Assembly: GCA_013398055.1 (NCBI GenBank) | Contig: VZRS01015026.1 | Span: forward strand, 70,649-134,648 | Direction of reading: 5' to 3' | Length of the DNA: 64,000 bases | Origin: Ifrita kowaldi | Lineage: Eukaryota; Chordata; Aves; Passeriformes; Cinclosomatidae | In this document: piece by piece, positions 1 through 12,569 of the stretch | Numbering within the stretch: position 1 is the first letter of the stretch | How the letters are laid out: every line of letters begins with the position of its first letter | Made by a program: the position numbers and the translations under genes | Notes under the pieces: model-generated | The model's database searches: none | The model's input: only the letters and a program-made list of their open reading frames with translations | Told to the model about the DNA's origin: nothing

Positions 1-154
1 CTCCCCCTCCCAAAACTTCCTTAAGTCAGCAGGGAAGAATTGTTGAATAAGAAAAAGATTGCTGAACTCAGTACAGCGACAAGGTAGCACCATGCTAATG
101 AAGTCATTCTGCTTTTGCACAGGCAAAAAGGATTATAAGCCTGTGCAGCATGGG

Positions 155-190
155 GGGAAAAAAAAAAAAAGAAAAAAATAGATAAAAATA
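155..190. repeat. A-rich low-complexity tract
   Basis: A G-run, then A12 or more, then A-runs broken by G and T. No element body is recognised. Confidence 0.85.
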
Positions 191-589
191 TAGCTCTGAA
201 GCCGAGTATTTCACAGAGGGATGAATCTGAAAGTTATTTTTTTGAGTGCTGTTATTACATTCTAGATCATTAATGAAACAATCCAAGAGGAAAAAATAAA
301 GGCAGTGCAGTGTGGAAAGGAGGATATAGCTAGAGGAAAATTCAGAGCGCCAATTCCCTGTTAATGGTTCAGATTAATTCAGATGGGGTATGGTCATAAA
401 GCTCTAGGGATTCACACATCCCTGCCTCAATTCAAGGCACTAATAACCAATCAGTATTTTAGATAAGACTCTATAAATATTTAAAATTTTTAATCTTTCG
501 AGGGCCAAAAATAACATTTCCCATCGTGTCCTTGTCTTTCCCACAGCAACAATGATGAGATTTCTCAGCTGGCATTGCTGGCACCAGCA

Positions 590-601
590 TGACGTCAGGT
601 G
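590..601. promoter_or_regulatory. Palindromic CRE with overlapping E-box
   Basis: TGACGTCA (590-597) is the full consensus site for CREB/ATF factors. CAGGTG (596-601) overlaps its end and is an E-box for ZEB/Snail or bHLH proteins. Within 130 bp there are also FOX-like TGTAAACAAAC (674-684) and SOX-like CTTTGTTC motifs. The cluster is seen directly; enhancer activity is inference. Confidence 0.35.
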
Positions 602-1382
602 GTTTCAGTAGTGGCACTCAATTAACTTAGAAAGTTACATCTAATTGATCCATTTCCTGCACTGATAAACAACTGTAAACAAACACTTCTCTTCAAAGGA
701 GCAGCTTTGTTCACAAATTAAAAAAGGAAAGGGGCCATCTGAATCACACCAGTCATGGCTGTGTCAGGGCTTTTATTATAAACACTATTTTTGGGGCTTT
801 AAATGAGTGATGTGACATTAAATATCATGAGCCAAATTCTTCCCCAAGTTAATGTGACAGTGGTGCTTCCTCACAAAACAACCTTTGCTTTTTCTTTTCT
901 TAAACTCTTTGGTGTTAATGACAGCATTGTCTGTGTATATTTACACTGTTTTGATTTTCCTAACCCACATTCAGCCTTTCCAATACATGCTCATTTTTGG
1001 CACAGGAAGCTCACTACCCCCCTTCACTTACACTTTCATCAGGCCCAGTGTCTGATTTCTGTGTCTCAGTGGAACAACAGCCAGAGCAGTAAAACAAAAG
1101 CCAAATCCCTTCTGTTTCTGTTTGCAATTCCCCTTATAGACAGACACCCACCCCCACGATTTTGACAAGCATTAATTTTGTGATCCTTTTTGCAAACCTT
1201 TCAAAGTGTAGCCAGGAACGATTTCAGCATAAACTTTATACTGATTTTAAAGAGGCCACAACACAGTTACTTGTAGTCGACTCCTCCACAACTTTTTAGT
1301 AGAAAGTCTGCTACTATAGCTGTACTTCACCTTGCCAATTCCCCCATCTGTAATTTTGTTCCCTTATCTACTGGAAGAAAAT

Positions 1383-1490
1383 GATACAATCACAGAAGTG
1401 TTAGAGCTGGGAGGGACCAGCAGTGGGGTGACCTGGTCCAACCTCCCTGCTCGAGCAGGGTTTTCCTAGAGCGCACTGCACAACGATCAT
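1383..1490 (-). mobile_element. CR1 3'-end fragment, minus strand
   Basis: On the plus strand the order is a degenerate 'ATACAATCACAGAA', then 'GGGAGGGACC', 'TGGTCCAACCTCCCTGC' and 'GAGCAGGGTTTTCCTAGAGC'. This is the reverse complement of the avian CR1 3' untranslated end. The copy is short and diverged, so it is old. It is in the same orientation as ATP8A2. Confidence 0.85.
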
Positions 1491-2343
1491 GAAGGTATCA
1501 GCTTGCCTCTAAATGATTTCAGATCCAATGTAAAAGCATGCTACAGAAATGCCTAATTATTTTTGCCACTACTATATTCTCCTCTGGCAGTGAGCCAGAG
1601 ATTCTTAAATCTGGGGTATTAAAATTGCCACTGTCATTTCATTAGCCAAAGCATTTATTAATTAGGAAGTGGAAGTCTGTCCATTTTAAATTTTGGTGCA
1701 GTCACATATATTAATTGAGTTCAAGCCTACTTTTATTAAGGTACACACTTCACACATCACTTGAGCAAAGAGACCAAGTGATTGATTTCTACACACTGTC
1801 AGCTGCTATGTCTGTTTCGACAGATTCAGGGTGTTACCACATCCAATTGCCCTGACTAACATGATTACAACCTAAGACAGCTATTAGTATGCCAATAATG
1901 TTTCTGAAAATGACTGTGGCACCATATTTTGATTATGTATTTTCAGGAGTTGGATGCCTTCTGTTAACTTTCCAGTCCAGACACCTGTGGTTTACCTGAA
2001 ACACTTTAAAGACAGGAAATCAAACCCAAATGCAAATCGGCAAAATAAAACAATCCAACCCTGCGTGCCACTTGGCAGAGTTCAGGGCCTGCTCGCAGGA
2101 ACAAGGTGTTGATGAGACTGGAAAAGACCATATCTAAAATATTTTACCAAGCAGCAAAGCAGCTGCATTTTATTTACTAACCCAAGAGCCTAAGGATGAT
2201 ATTCCAGGATTGTCTGAAACTGCAAGTTCAGATTTATAAGTATTGAATGTCTAGAAGAAACAAAACGAAACAGGTGCTTACAAAACAAGTGATTTTCTGC
2301 AAAGTGGATTCAAACCAGCAGACTAAAGATATACCAATATATA

Positions 2344-2373
2344 GTGTCCCTGCCCATGGCAGGGTGTCTGTGT

Positions 2374-2405
<32 letters not shown>

Positions 2406-2460
2406 ATGGGTGTGGGTGTTTGGAAATAATGACTTTTAAGGTCCCTTCCAATCCAAACCA
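2344..2460 (+). mobile_element. CR1 3'-end fragment interrupted by a GT microsatellite
   Basis: The segment begins 'GTGTCCCTGCCCATGGCAGGG' minus its last base, a hallmark of the CR1 3' region. After a GT-rich tract it resumes with a TGGAA(C/A)TA-like block and 'TTTTAAGGTCCCTTCCAATC'. The terminal octamers are missing. The element is antisense to ATP8A2. Confidence 0.8.
2363..2406. repeat. (GT)n microsatellite
   Basis: A dinucleotide repeat of about 20 units with two TC interruptions near its left end, followed by degenerate GT-rich units to 2420. It sits within the CR1 fragment at the place where the consensus has a run of G and T. Confidence 0.95.
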
Positions 2461-2505
2461 GAGAAGACTTGGCTACAAGTCTTTGCCAGATATATACATA
2501 CATGC

Positions 2506-2527
2506 ATCAATTATGAATCAATTATGA
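2506..2527. repeat. 11-bp tandem duplication
   Basis: The unit ATCAATTATGA occurs twice without a gap. Confidence 0.85.
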
Positions 2528-2694
2528 AAGATGATGAAAATAGAAAAGAAATTAAACACTAAAATAATTAGGAGAGGTCAGTCAGCTCCAGGAAAAGAAT
2601 ACAGTAACACGACTCTGTGACTTTTGACTGACAGTGTTAGTCAAGTGCAAACAAGACTCCCTGTCAGGTCAAAGAAGGTAGGTCAGTATCACGT

Positions 2695-2716
2695 CATTAC
2701 TATTGTAATAGTAATG
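2695..2716. repeat. 22-nt near-perfect palindrome
   Basis: The arms CATTACTATT and AATAGTAATG are exact reverse complements over 10 bp with a 2-nt centre, GT. The sequence could extrude as a small cruciform. I see no flanking target-site duplication. Confidence 0.9.
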
Positions 2717-3792
2717 CTCCTCAGAAAATAAACAGGAAACTGTATAGTAGGGGAGCTCAAATACTGAAAGGAACAAACTGAAAGGAGAGCCTGGAGCTCT
2801 CCAAGGCTAAACCAAACATGAAATATCCAGAAGACAGCTGCTTTAACCTTCTTCAGAGACATCACTGTTTTTAATCCTTGGCCAAGATTCTGCTGTTCAA
2901 AACATATCAGTCTTGAGTTCAGTCCCACTGATGGAATTCAGGTTTCCTTAACCTCTCCTCACTCAGAGCAGACTTCAGTGCTTGCTTAGATGTCAGCTGG
3001 ACCCTGATAGGCTTTCTGGTTAGGTCTGTCTACAACACAATTATTAGTGTTAGAGCCTTTCCATGCAACAAGACCCCAATTAGCACATTCCAGCAGTAGA
3101 AGCTGATCAACAAAATGTTCATTTGTCCAGTGAGTTTGCTGTACCTGGAAGTAGGAGAGGCACTAAGAAACCATTGCCTAGGGAAGCCAGACTGCCTAGG
3201 ATATTTCGTGCCACATTCCACATTTCCAGCTCAGCAATTTAGAAGAAAGTTCCCTCTCTGACAGGCCTTTCTCAAGAGTGCCTCTCTTCACTGATGTCAG
3301 ACATGGCATTACTCCCCCAAGACCACCTTAACTCTCAGAGCATTCAGAGAACTTCACATATGTACGGGAAATAAAAGATTTTTTTAAAAAGTGGAAATAT
3401 GCAAGTTATAAATGGAAAAACAAATACGAAACAGAATGGCCCTATTTTCAGCTAAGAGCATTATCCCTTTCTGACTCAAGACACAAGAACTCAGATCTTG
3501 TTCATCAAATCCACAAAGAATCCAGATGAAGAGAGAAGGCAGCCCAGCAATATTACAGTCAATATCAGAACATTTAAGAGAAGTAAGTTGAAAATCTGAA
3601 CCGCTGTGGATTTTCCTATCTTTAGAAATCCTACTGACCCTGGCAGTCTCAAACCACCAAAGAGTTCACAGAACAATAAGTACTATCCTCAGTTCTTAGA
3701 AAGAGGAAATGCAAATATCCATGATGGCTTTTAATGGATTGTATTTTAGATACACTGGGTCCAAAGGATGGGTGGGGTGTGTATGTGTCTGT

Positions 3793-3808
3793 GTATATAT
3801 ATATATTT
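3793..3808. repeat. Short (TA)n repeat
   Basis: About seven TA units. A similar short TA run occurs at 22671-22684. Confidence 0.85.
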
Positions 3809-3860
3809 ACAACAATTAAGTCTGGAAATTCAGATTGAAGGGGAAGAGGGAGACCTCTGC

Positions 3861-3877
3861 AAAAAAAAAAAAAAAAA
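3861..3877. repeat. A17 homopolymer
   Basis: An uninterrupted run of A after 'CTCTGC'. No retrotransposon body is recognisable next to it. Confidence 0.9.
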
Positions 3878-5407
3878 TACAAGTGAGAATCAGCACATGC
3901 ACCTGAATGCTGGTGCAGGGGTGCCATTAAGCTTGAGGGTGTGTCTGGGCCATGTTGCAAGTCCACACAGGGGCAAGATACAAATGTGCAGGTGACATTT
4001 CCTTACATTGTAGTTTTCAGGGCAAAACAATGCTGGTGCATGGGCTGGAATGGAAATGTAGCTTATTTCAACATGTTTCTGACCTGGACAGATAGAGTTC
4101 CCTGCAGACTGTCCCCAAGAGTCTGCTTTGACATAGACAGTGAAATCAAAAAATAGTGGAAATCCACACTACTGCATTCTGTGCAAACTGTTCAAACCTC
4201 TCGCTGTTTTAACTCGTGGATCCCCACTTTGGATTTTACGTAACAGAAACAGTGAGACTGAAGGATTCGATGTAAAATTTAATTTGAATGCTGTTAAGGC
4301 AGAAAATACATTCTATTTGGACTGTAATGATAAAGACTGAAATTTAAAAATACTGCCTAGAATACGACAGTAGAAATACAGTATGGAAAAGTAACCCAAA
4401 GGAAAAAAAAAATAAAAGGAAACAATAAAAGAAATTAACACAGGCAATCAAATAACTGGAAGAGCTGCATAAAAAAACTGGTCTAGAAGGATATTTATAA
4501 ATCACTTCCCCTTCTCAGAGGGCAACTAAATGCTTCTGAAAGAAATGAAAAAGCAGTTAGATGCTGAAACGGATGTGTTATGTAGAGAACTAAAACTAAT
4601 AAACTCCTCATCTACAGCTTAACAGAACAGAAAGAAGTGAATTACAGGTATTAAAATTGCAAAACCAGAAGTTTGGTATAAAAGCCAGAGAAAATGCTGG
4701 ATATAACTGGACAGCAGGGCTGGGGGAGTTCCAAACAAGCCCGGATGCTTCCTGGTACAAAGATCCTGTGGAGAGATATCAGTGAGCCTAAGAGCCCACA
4801 GAGCCTGAAAGGCCAGCAGAGGAAGAGGGGTCAAAGAAGCAATTAAACTAATGCAAACACAAAAAGCCCCAAGACCACACAGGTTCTCAGTATAGCTTCA
4901 TAGCAGAGAATCCGACATTCGAGGTACACAATCTCTACTCACTCTATCTGACATATCTACAAAGTGCAGTTCCCAAAACCAAAAGTGAGGCCAGTTTAGC
5001 AGCACAGAAATAAACAGACTGTTACGAGTATTGCACAGGCCAATCTTCTCTCTGAGGAGAGGGAAAAATCCTCTAAAAAGAAGTCCTCCCCAGCAGAACA
5101 AAAAGGCATCCATCCTCGGTCTATATGGTTTTAGTAAAGAGCCTTGCTATGGAATAAACCCTTGAGGCTGAGGCACAGGCAGGAGCTACATAAGCACATA
5201 CATGGATTGGCAGCATGGCACGTGCAATATGGAACTAAATATACTAACACAGCCTAGTCTACTTCCAGACTGGTGCCGGTGCTGGCCTCTAACCCTATGT
5301 GTAGTTGCTGAATCCAGAGTTGCTCTACCCAATCGTACAAACATATGGTAAGTGAGGATAATGCACAAACCACAGTAATGACAACATGTGGCTGCTGTTT
5401 GTCAAAG

Positions 5408-5494
5408 GTCTGCATGGGCCATCCACTTGAGAGCTGGACTCAATGGTCTTTGTGGGTCCCTTCCAACTCAGAGTATTTTTTGATCCTGTGATTT
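5408..5494 (+). mobile_element. CR1 3'-end fragment, plus strand
   Basis: It contains 'GAGCTGGACTCAATGGTCTT', 'TGTGGGTCCCTTCCAACTCA' and a degraded 'TTTTTTGATCCTGTGATT' tail. This is the CR1 subtype whose 3' end reads 'GTGGGTCCCTTCCAACTCAG'. It is the same subtype as 24904-25038 and is antisense to ATP8A2. Confidence 0.85.
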
Positions 5495-8400
5495 GGCTTA
5501 GAGTGATCTTCTCTGAAAATCTCTATTCTTGAGGATGGGGCTTAGAAATGACAAGAACATTTGTGTTACCTTACTAAAAAGCCACCACCTCCATCCCCCA
5601 AATTCAGCAGTGAACTCTGCAACAGCTGAACTACACAGAAGAGGAAGACACACATGTCCCTGATGTCCTCTTTTGTTATTCACCTTAAATGAATTCCTGT
5701 TCCAAAAAGCTCCAGAAGAACAACAACCCACCCCCTCAAAGTCCCAGTCCCAATGTAACAGAATGTACAACTAACATAACATAAACTTGTTCTCTTGTCA
5801 CATAATCTGATATTCGTGCTAAGCACTTTCTCTGATTTGTATTATGAAATATGTGGATGAATTTTAGTAACACAAAGTTTTATGGTTTCTAGTTCTACTA
5901 TCATTTTAAGTACACTGCTGAAAGAATCCATAATTAAACAGCTCCAAGACAAACTAGAGTTTGTGTGGTCTGAACTAATCAAGCATGTATTGCTCCTAAG
6001 CTCAGTCAGCAATATGAAATTAGTTTTCCTCTTATTATTTTGAGAAGATTTGCAAGATAAAAGAAAAAGCCTACATTTTTCTTGGCTATGACCTACAGTA
6101 GCATTTAAAGGAAAAGGATTGCTAAAAATTGCTTTTCTGATTTGGTATATATCAACACACTTATCAAAAAGCATTTGAGATATCACTCTAAATGGAATAA
6201 TCAGATTCTGCCCTAATAGCAAATAAACTCCTAAAACCAATTCTGGCACCTGATAGCCTCCTTTGGAAAGACATGATAACAATACATACCGAAAGGTAAT
6301 CAAAATTGTACCAGCCAGTCACCAACTCCTGGGAATCTTGCTGATCGTAAGTTTTGAAGCAGGATGAACAATAGGATATGACATACATACATATTTCATT
6401 GTTTATTCTATACCCAATATCTGAGTTGATGCAAAAAGGCAATTACTAGGGAAATACACATCCTTCTCAGGTGGGATTTGTTGTAAGTCAGACATGGCTC
6501 GGGTCTACTAAAGCCAGAAGAGCCCACTCTTGTCATTGTATGACTTGGGCATATAATGCACAGGAGGAGAGAGTGTAGAACTCTAAGCCAACTCTTCTCA
6601 AGTGATAAAACATTAAAAACTAATACCAAATATATCATAATATTAAAATACTAAACTGATTTATCTGTGACTGAAGATTTATGACAGACTAATGGGAATT
6701 TCCAACTGGAAGCTATCTTGCTGGTCACTGAACTCACATGGGCAGCAGAGTGTCATTTCAAGTACACATTTACAAAGCTCTGGCTTAGTGCTGTGCTATG
6801 ACTTCTGCGGCTCCTGGTGCACCACTTCAAACACACACAACATCTGTTGGTGTTTTTTCCAAAACAAAATTAGTTTGTCACCTCATGAAAATATTAATCT
6901 GTTCCTTACAAAGCACTTTTTTTCCCCCTCTTGCTCTACTACTGTGGCTATTATTGGAAAGCTCTACTGGAATTTCCTCACTCTAGGAAGCAGCTCTTCA
7001 GAAGTACTCTTCAGCTGAGGTTACACAGGGCTTGTTTAGATCCCCTTGCATCAACACTGTCCTTGAGCATTAATAACAAGTTTGCTTATTCAGTGCCCCT
7101 TCTCCACATATCTATACATAGTTTAAGTAGAACTAGTAATAGTAAAACTGTATTTTAAGTAGTGTTTCCCTCCGTGTTTGTACCCCAGCAAAGCACAAGG
7201 CAAATTCTTAGTCTTTCCTGCCTTCTGTAAGTATTTGAGTGAAACACTTCGCAGCCTTATAATAATTCTTTTTTCATGAGACAGCTCAGAACCATGAATG
7301 AGGAACAGGATTATTAACTGAAAAAAGTTGATATTTTCTTCTGAAGAACTTTTTGCTCTGATTTTTCAAACTTAGAGTTAACTGGATGATGACAGCATTG
7401 GATGTGACATTTTCATTCAAGGGCAAGATGCTTATTGGACAGTTTGTTTTATCATAAAAAGAATAAATCAGGACACAAAAGCGATCACATTCTTTGGTGA
7501 AAATTTACAGCAAGAAGTAGCTTTACTCTCTATACCTCCCTATCATCTTCATTGAAAACCACCAAGAATGACCAAGAACACTTCCTTAGAAAAGATGAGG
7601 AAGCAAATGGTGATGTTCAGAAGATGGGCACATCACAGATACTAGCACTGCATTAAGATCTTACAGAGAAGGAGCAGAGAGGAAACATTTAGGGGCTCAG
7701 TAAGCATCAACCTGTCAGCCTGGCAGAAATCAGAGACCTTCCCCTCTGTGGATGCAAAGCACACAGAGCAACTAGCTGCACTCTCACTTTAACTAAGAAA
7801 TAAAATCTCTAACTCCAGTGACAGGTATTAACTAAAAGGCAGGATGAAAATCCAGCCCACTGAGCTACAGAAATGCATTCAGTAGGGCTCTTTTGACTAC
7901 TAATGGGAGTACTCTCTATTGCCAAAAATCCTGGAAATTTCCATCTTTACAGCCATATACCCTTTAACTGTATCATGAAATAAAACGGAGATGAGACTCA
8001 AATAACAGGTTTGGATGTGAATTTGCCATCATAAGAGGGTCTGAGAACACAAGCAGGATCCTTCACTCTTTCCAGGGTGTCTGAAAACAGAACAAACTCA
8101 TCACCAGTCAGCAAGGTCACCAGTCTTGTGTTTCCCATTGCTAATTACCCTTGGTAGGGGGAAAGAAAGGACAAGGGATGTTCCAAGTCAAGGAGAGAGC
8201 AGATTTAAAAGTGAAAATCCATGCCACAGAGCCCAAAGAATGCACTGCAACAAGATCGCTTTGAAGCCAACAACCTACCCAACTGTGGAGGAACCCTCCT
8301 GCCTTCACTGGCTCTCCTGGTATGAGACTGCAGAGCAAGAGTGAACCCTCAGATTTCCTACAGGAATGCACTGTGCAATCACAGGGACCTTTTAAAGGGG

Positions 8401-8548
8401 ACAGGTCCTCCCATTTGTAACTCTCTGATGACTTTCTGGAACTACCCAGTTGCTTTCATGGCAGTGTAGTATTAGGAAACTATTTGATGTATTTTTAGCT
8501 TTCTTCTATTGTAGCTTAGCAGCTGGATTCAAAGAGAGCCAACACTTT

Positions 8549-8603
8549 GCGATCGACCTGACCTGCGTATGGGTCAGTAACATATGCTCTACCAACCAGG
8601 CAG
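8549..8603 (-). other. Possible tRNA-like (pol III A-box/B-box) relic
   Basis: On the minus strand a tRNA D-arm-like GGTTGGTAGAGCATATG is followed about 25 nt later by GGTCGATCGC, which resembles a B-box. The T-stem and acceptor stem do not pair and position 33 of the anticodon loop is not T. It is therefore not a functional tRNA. A decayed tRNA-derived SINE head is possible, as is coincidence. Confidence 0.25.
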
Positions 8604-10690
8604 GAGTCCTCTAAAATATGACAAAAAGGACCAAGGCAGGGATTACAGTTTTTAGGGTATAAATCCTCATGGATCAGGCAATAAGGTGCACCCCACTGTC
8701 ATTCAGATTACTATGGTTAATTAGCAGCTTTTCATGTTTCAGTCAAACCTTGATGATTCAATTCCTGTTTTTTAAAAGAATACTACTACTCCATGTAACC
8801 TGAGAGAAGACAGAGGACTAACTGGATTAGTGACCTGATACAGCAACGATTTGTATGGCTTGGCTTGCCATAAATCCTGTTTAAACACTATCCTATTGCT
8901 TAAAGCTGGACAGTCAGTGATCCTCAGCCTACTTGGCCTGTTATGGAAGTGACCAGAGCAAACCACTTCTGAGTAAACCAAATCGCTGCCTGTTGAGGAG
9001 ACATGCCTTCACATGGCAAGGTTGAGAAGGGCAGTGCAGAACATGGCTGTGCTTTAGGTAGAAATTTAATCCGTTCTGGGGATATTACCAACTGGAAATA
9101 TTGGACTTAAAGAGTTACGTGTTTCCATATATTAACATACTTCCCACACTTGCTCACATCTGCCCAAATAAGCTATGAAATAAATATTTTCCACATTGTA
9201 AATATAGCACATATTTATAATGCTCAGTGACACATCACTTAATCCAGAAGCCAGCTTTTGCAACTAAGCCTTTCACGGTACAGATCTGCAGGCAAGTAAA
9301 CAAATTGAAGAAAATTTTGCAGTTTACTTACATTTCAGTTTGCACTTCTCTTGTACATAGACATTGTTTTATCTACAAAAAATTACTTGTGTCAATGGCT
9401 TAAGAGAGTAACACCCGGTTCAATTTTCTTCTAACAGAGTACCCGTGACAAGAAGAGCAACTTCCTTACTCTCATCTGCTTTCTCAGTATCAATCCAGTG
9501 TCTGATGCACAGAATTAGTGAGATGGAATAGAAGTATAAAAGGTTCCTTGCAAAGGAATTAGCCTCCTTATTTAATCATATAATATTTTAATGATCTTGA
9601 TTTATCCTTTAAATAATACCTTTCTGTCACATCATTGCTATGTGCAACCTCCTTTACTTTTGATAAATTACTATCCCAGATACATTTGTTTAGTGAATTT
9701 TTAATGAAGATATTCTTTCTCCAAAGCATTTAGTTAAATTTTAATCCATCAATTGGTGGGCTTTCTTTTCTGAATTTTACCATTTTTAACCCAAGAAATA
9801 CGAGGTGTATCTGGATATATCCAGAACACTAAAGATTTGGTGAATGAAACAAAGATGCCCATTCTTTAAAAGGTTTAGTCTGGCAACATAATAAAATAGA
9901 TGTTAAAAAGGCTAATTAAAAAAGCTAGAACCAGTATGATTAAGGAAACACGTTCATGCCTATTTTCAGAGCTCTTCTGTTTTGCCAAGACTTCAGAAGC
10001 TAACCGGCCTACCAAGGTAGCCAAGTAATGAAATTAGCATTTGAAAAAAAAACAAACCCAAACCTTTTTTTACCTGGCAGAAAACTTGAATGGAACATTG
10101 TAAACAAATAGTATGGAAAACCCCTCAAAACCACAGGATGTTCACCAAATTACATCTACACTAAGACAACCATAATAATGAACCTGCATAAAAATTCTGA
10201 GTCTTTCTGGCATTTCCAGCTTTATGCAGTATTAAATTTAAAGTAAAAAAGGTATTTGCTAGAAAATAAATTGCTAGTAGAAAGCTGAAGCAACATTTTA
10301 CACACTTTGTGCAAAGTTGTGATTGAATGACAACTACTTGCCCTGTGTTTAAACAAAAATTCTAATTGCACTTTTCCAAAAACAGCCACCACAAAAACTG
10401 TTGAAGTCTATTCAGGATATTGTCTAAAATAAGTACTAGAGTATTTGTGCAGCTTGTGTGAAAGGAAAAGGAAAAACTGAGGTAACTGCTGCTTGGAAAC
10501 AGGGCTGAAAGGACTGATGGCTGTAGAATTCCTCTGCTACAACTGAAGGCCAGCAGTAGCCCAGGATTTCTGTAAACATGACCATAATATGCCACCATAA
10601 CTGCTGTACTATAGCTACAGCCCAGCTATTCACAGAGGAAGCAACAAATAAACTGAGCTCCTTCGCTGATTATAAAATCAATTCCTGAAA

Positions 10691-10768
10691 GGTTTTTTTG
10701 TGGGGGCGGGGGTAGGGGTGGGTTTTTGGTTGGTGTTTTTGTTTTGTTGTTGGGGGTTTTTTTTGACA
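10691..10768 (+). repeat. G/T-rich low-complexity tract with quadruplex motif
   Basis: A T-run is followed by G-runs of 5, 5, 4 and 3 at 10702-10722 with loops of C, TA and T. Then come T/G alternations and a further T-run. The first part fits the canonical quadruplex pattern on the plus strand, which is the template strand of ATP8A2. Confidence 0.85.
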
Positions 10769-12549
10769 GAAAAATATTCATCCTCACAAGAATATGCAGA
10801 CCGACCTTGCTTTCTCAGTCAGAGTTAGTCAATACACTATTTTACTAAGTTAATGGCAATTCACTAGGAATTTCATTGCAGTAGGATTAAATTCTAACAA
10901 ACCAGTCTCCAAAATAAACCAACAAAAATTATGTTTCCTCATCAGCTAAGTGGTGACAGATACTCAGACACAGTATCAGACACACTGGTAATTCTTGTAG
11001 AAGTCTGAAGGGAACTGAAATGTTACTCTAAGCAGTCAGGAACTAAATGTATTTTCACAATTTATACAGCAGTACTGCTTTGGTGCGCTATTATTGAAGA
11101 CTGGTTTGTTTTATTTTTTTATAATGTCTCTCAGTGCAGCACATGATTTGGGGTAGTTTGATCACTTCATAGGAAAGGGACCTTTCATTAGTATTTTGAT
11201 CTCACCAAACACCCCCATGTTTTTGCAGGGTAAGATAAGCAGAAGACTGCTCAGCTCTTCTCTCATGCTACAAAATGTGGCATTTACTTGCCAAACACTC
11301 TTAAAAGCTTTCTTCTAGGTCAAATCACCTCACTCCTCCAAGCAATTTCCAATTCCTTGATTGAGGTATATATTTTATGCTTCAACATTCATGCTAAATC
11401 TACCTAGAACCTGCCTGCTTTCAACCACACATCGCTGTCTGCTCATCTGCCAGGTCCTCCTGAGCAGCCCTTGACAAATTGCTGTTCACTCTTCTCTCCC
11501 ATTCCTTAGTTTCTGTGTCATAGAGACCCACAAGTCAGCCCCTCACTAATTTTGTCTGCCTCTGCACCAGTCTCAAGAACAGGTGATTTCTATTCTAGGA
11601 TCTTCTACACCAGCCTCCCCTCTGGATAAACTTGACAGAAACTTCTCTCCACTCTTTTTCTACATGCTCTGCCATGTTTGCCTTAAAGCACCAATTGCTT
11701 AGGTCACTTCACTGGCCTTGTACACAGCTGCTTGAACAGTTTTAATTCACACTAGCACTCTGCCTTGGATTACATGGCTATTTATTTTCCACAAGAGAAT
11801 CTTAGGAGGAACATTTTGGAAAACTTTTAGGAAAGCCACGTCATTTGCCTCATCCAGGTTACCTTTATCTTCCATCAGCTTCTTCAATAATGCTGATAAT
11901 ATAAAGCACTACAATTTCCTCACCAAAGCCATGTAATTTTGACTTAAGTTACATTAACCTAATTTTCCCCTTATGCTCTTCACGTATGAAATCTCTGTGG
12001 GATGAACTCCATATTCACTTACATAAAACCGTATCAGGAAAAATTTAAAAGATAATTGACGGAGTTATTCATGGCTATTGCTGTTCTAATAGGAAAATTC
12101 ATTCCTCAATTTCATTTCCGAGAGCTGAAGTAAAATTAAGTTATATCTAATTCTTACGCTTTCCCTTGAAGACAGACTTAATTTGCATACCTTTAAGGTT
12201 CTCAGGAGCACTTGTTAAAAAAGAACAGGAAGGTATTTTGAAAGTGCTTACTATGTTCCACTTATACAATAACTGTTTTATCAAGGAATTTACAGAGCAC
12301 AGATTTACTGTTCTATCTTATCATTATCTCCACTATAGTATTTGAGTGATTCACTACTCCTGAATTTTCAACAGATCTCCTAACTTTCTCCTAAAACATT
12401 AAGATTTGCTAAGGTCACACACTGATTTCCATTAAAAAAATGCCCTTGGAATAATAATTTCCCCTTCATCTTCTACAATGAAAATAGATGTAAAATAATT
12501 CATAACTTCCCTGCCACCTCATCATCTACTTTAGCTATCACTCAAGTCT

Positions 12550-12569
12550 TGGTCGCTTTAGAGCGACCA
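12550..12569. repeat. 8-bp GC-rich inverted repeat with 4-nt loop
   Basis: TGGTCGCT and AGCGACCA flank TTAG. The stem has two CpGs in a CpG-poor intron. It resembles a small hairpin, but no transcript evidence exists here. Confidence 0.85.

Noticed and set aside
4898..5113. Segment resembling a Trp/Phe-rich membrane helix (WPHFWFWELHF) as a possible missing M10 exon
   Set aside because: It does not match the expected M10 sequence of ATP8A2 (an SSAHFWLG-type core), and no correct splice sites surround it.
5842..6303. 153-codon ORF on the minus strand with hydrophobic stretches
   Set aside because: Composition follows AT-rich DNA read at random; it overlaps another ORF (6188-6442) in a different frame, and no family is recognised.
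8549..8603. Functional tRNA gene on the minus strand
   Set aside because: T-stem and acceptor stem do not pair, the anticodon loop lacks T33 and the stem has a mismatch; kept only as a possible relic.
12300..12440. Second MIR-like segment ending 'GCTAAGGTCACACACTG'
   Set aside because: Only the last 20 bases resemble MIR; the rest does not follow the consensus order.
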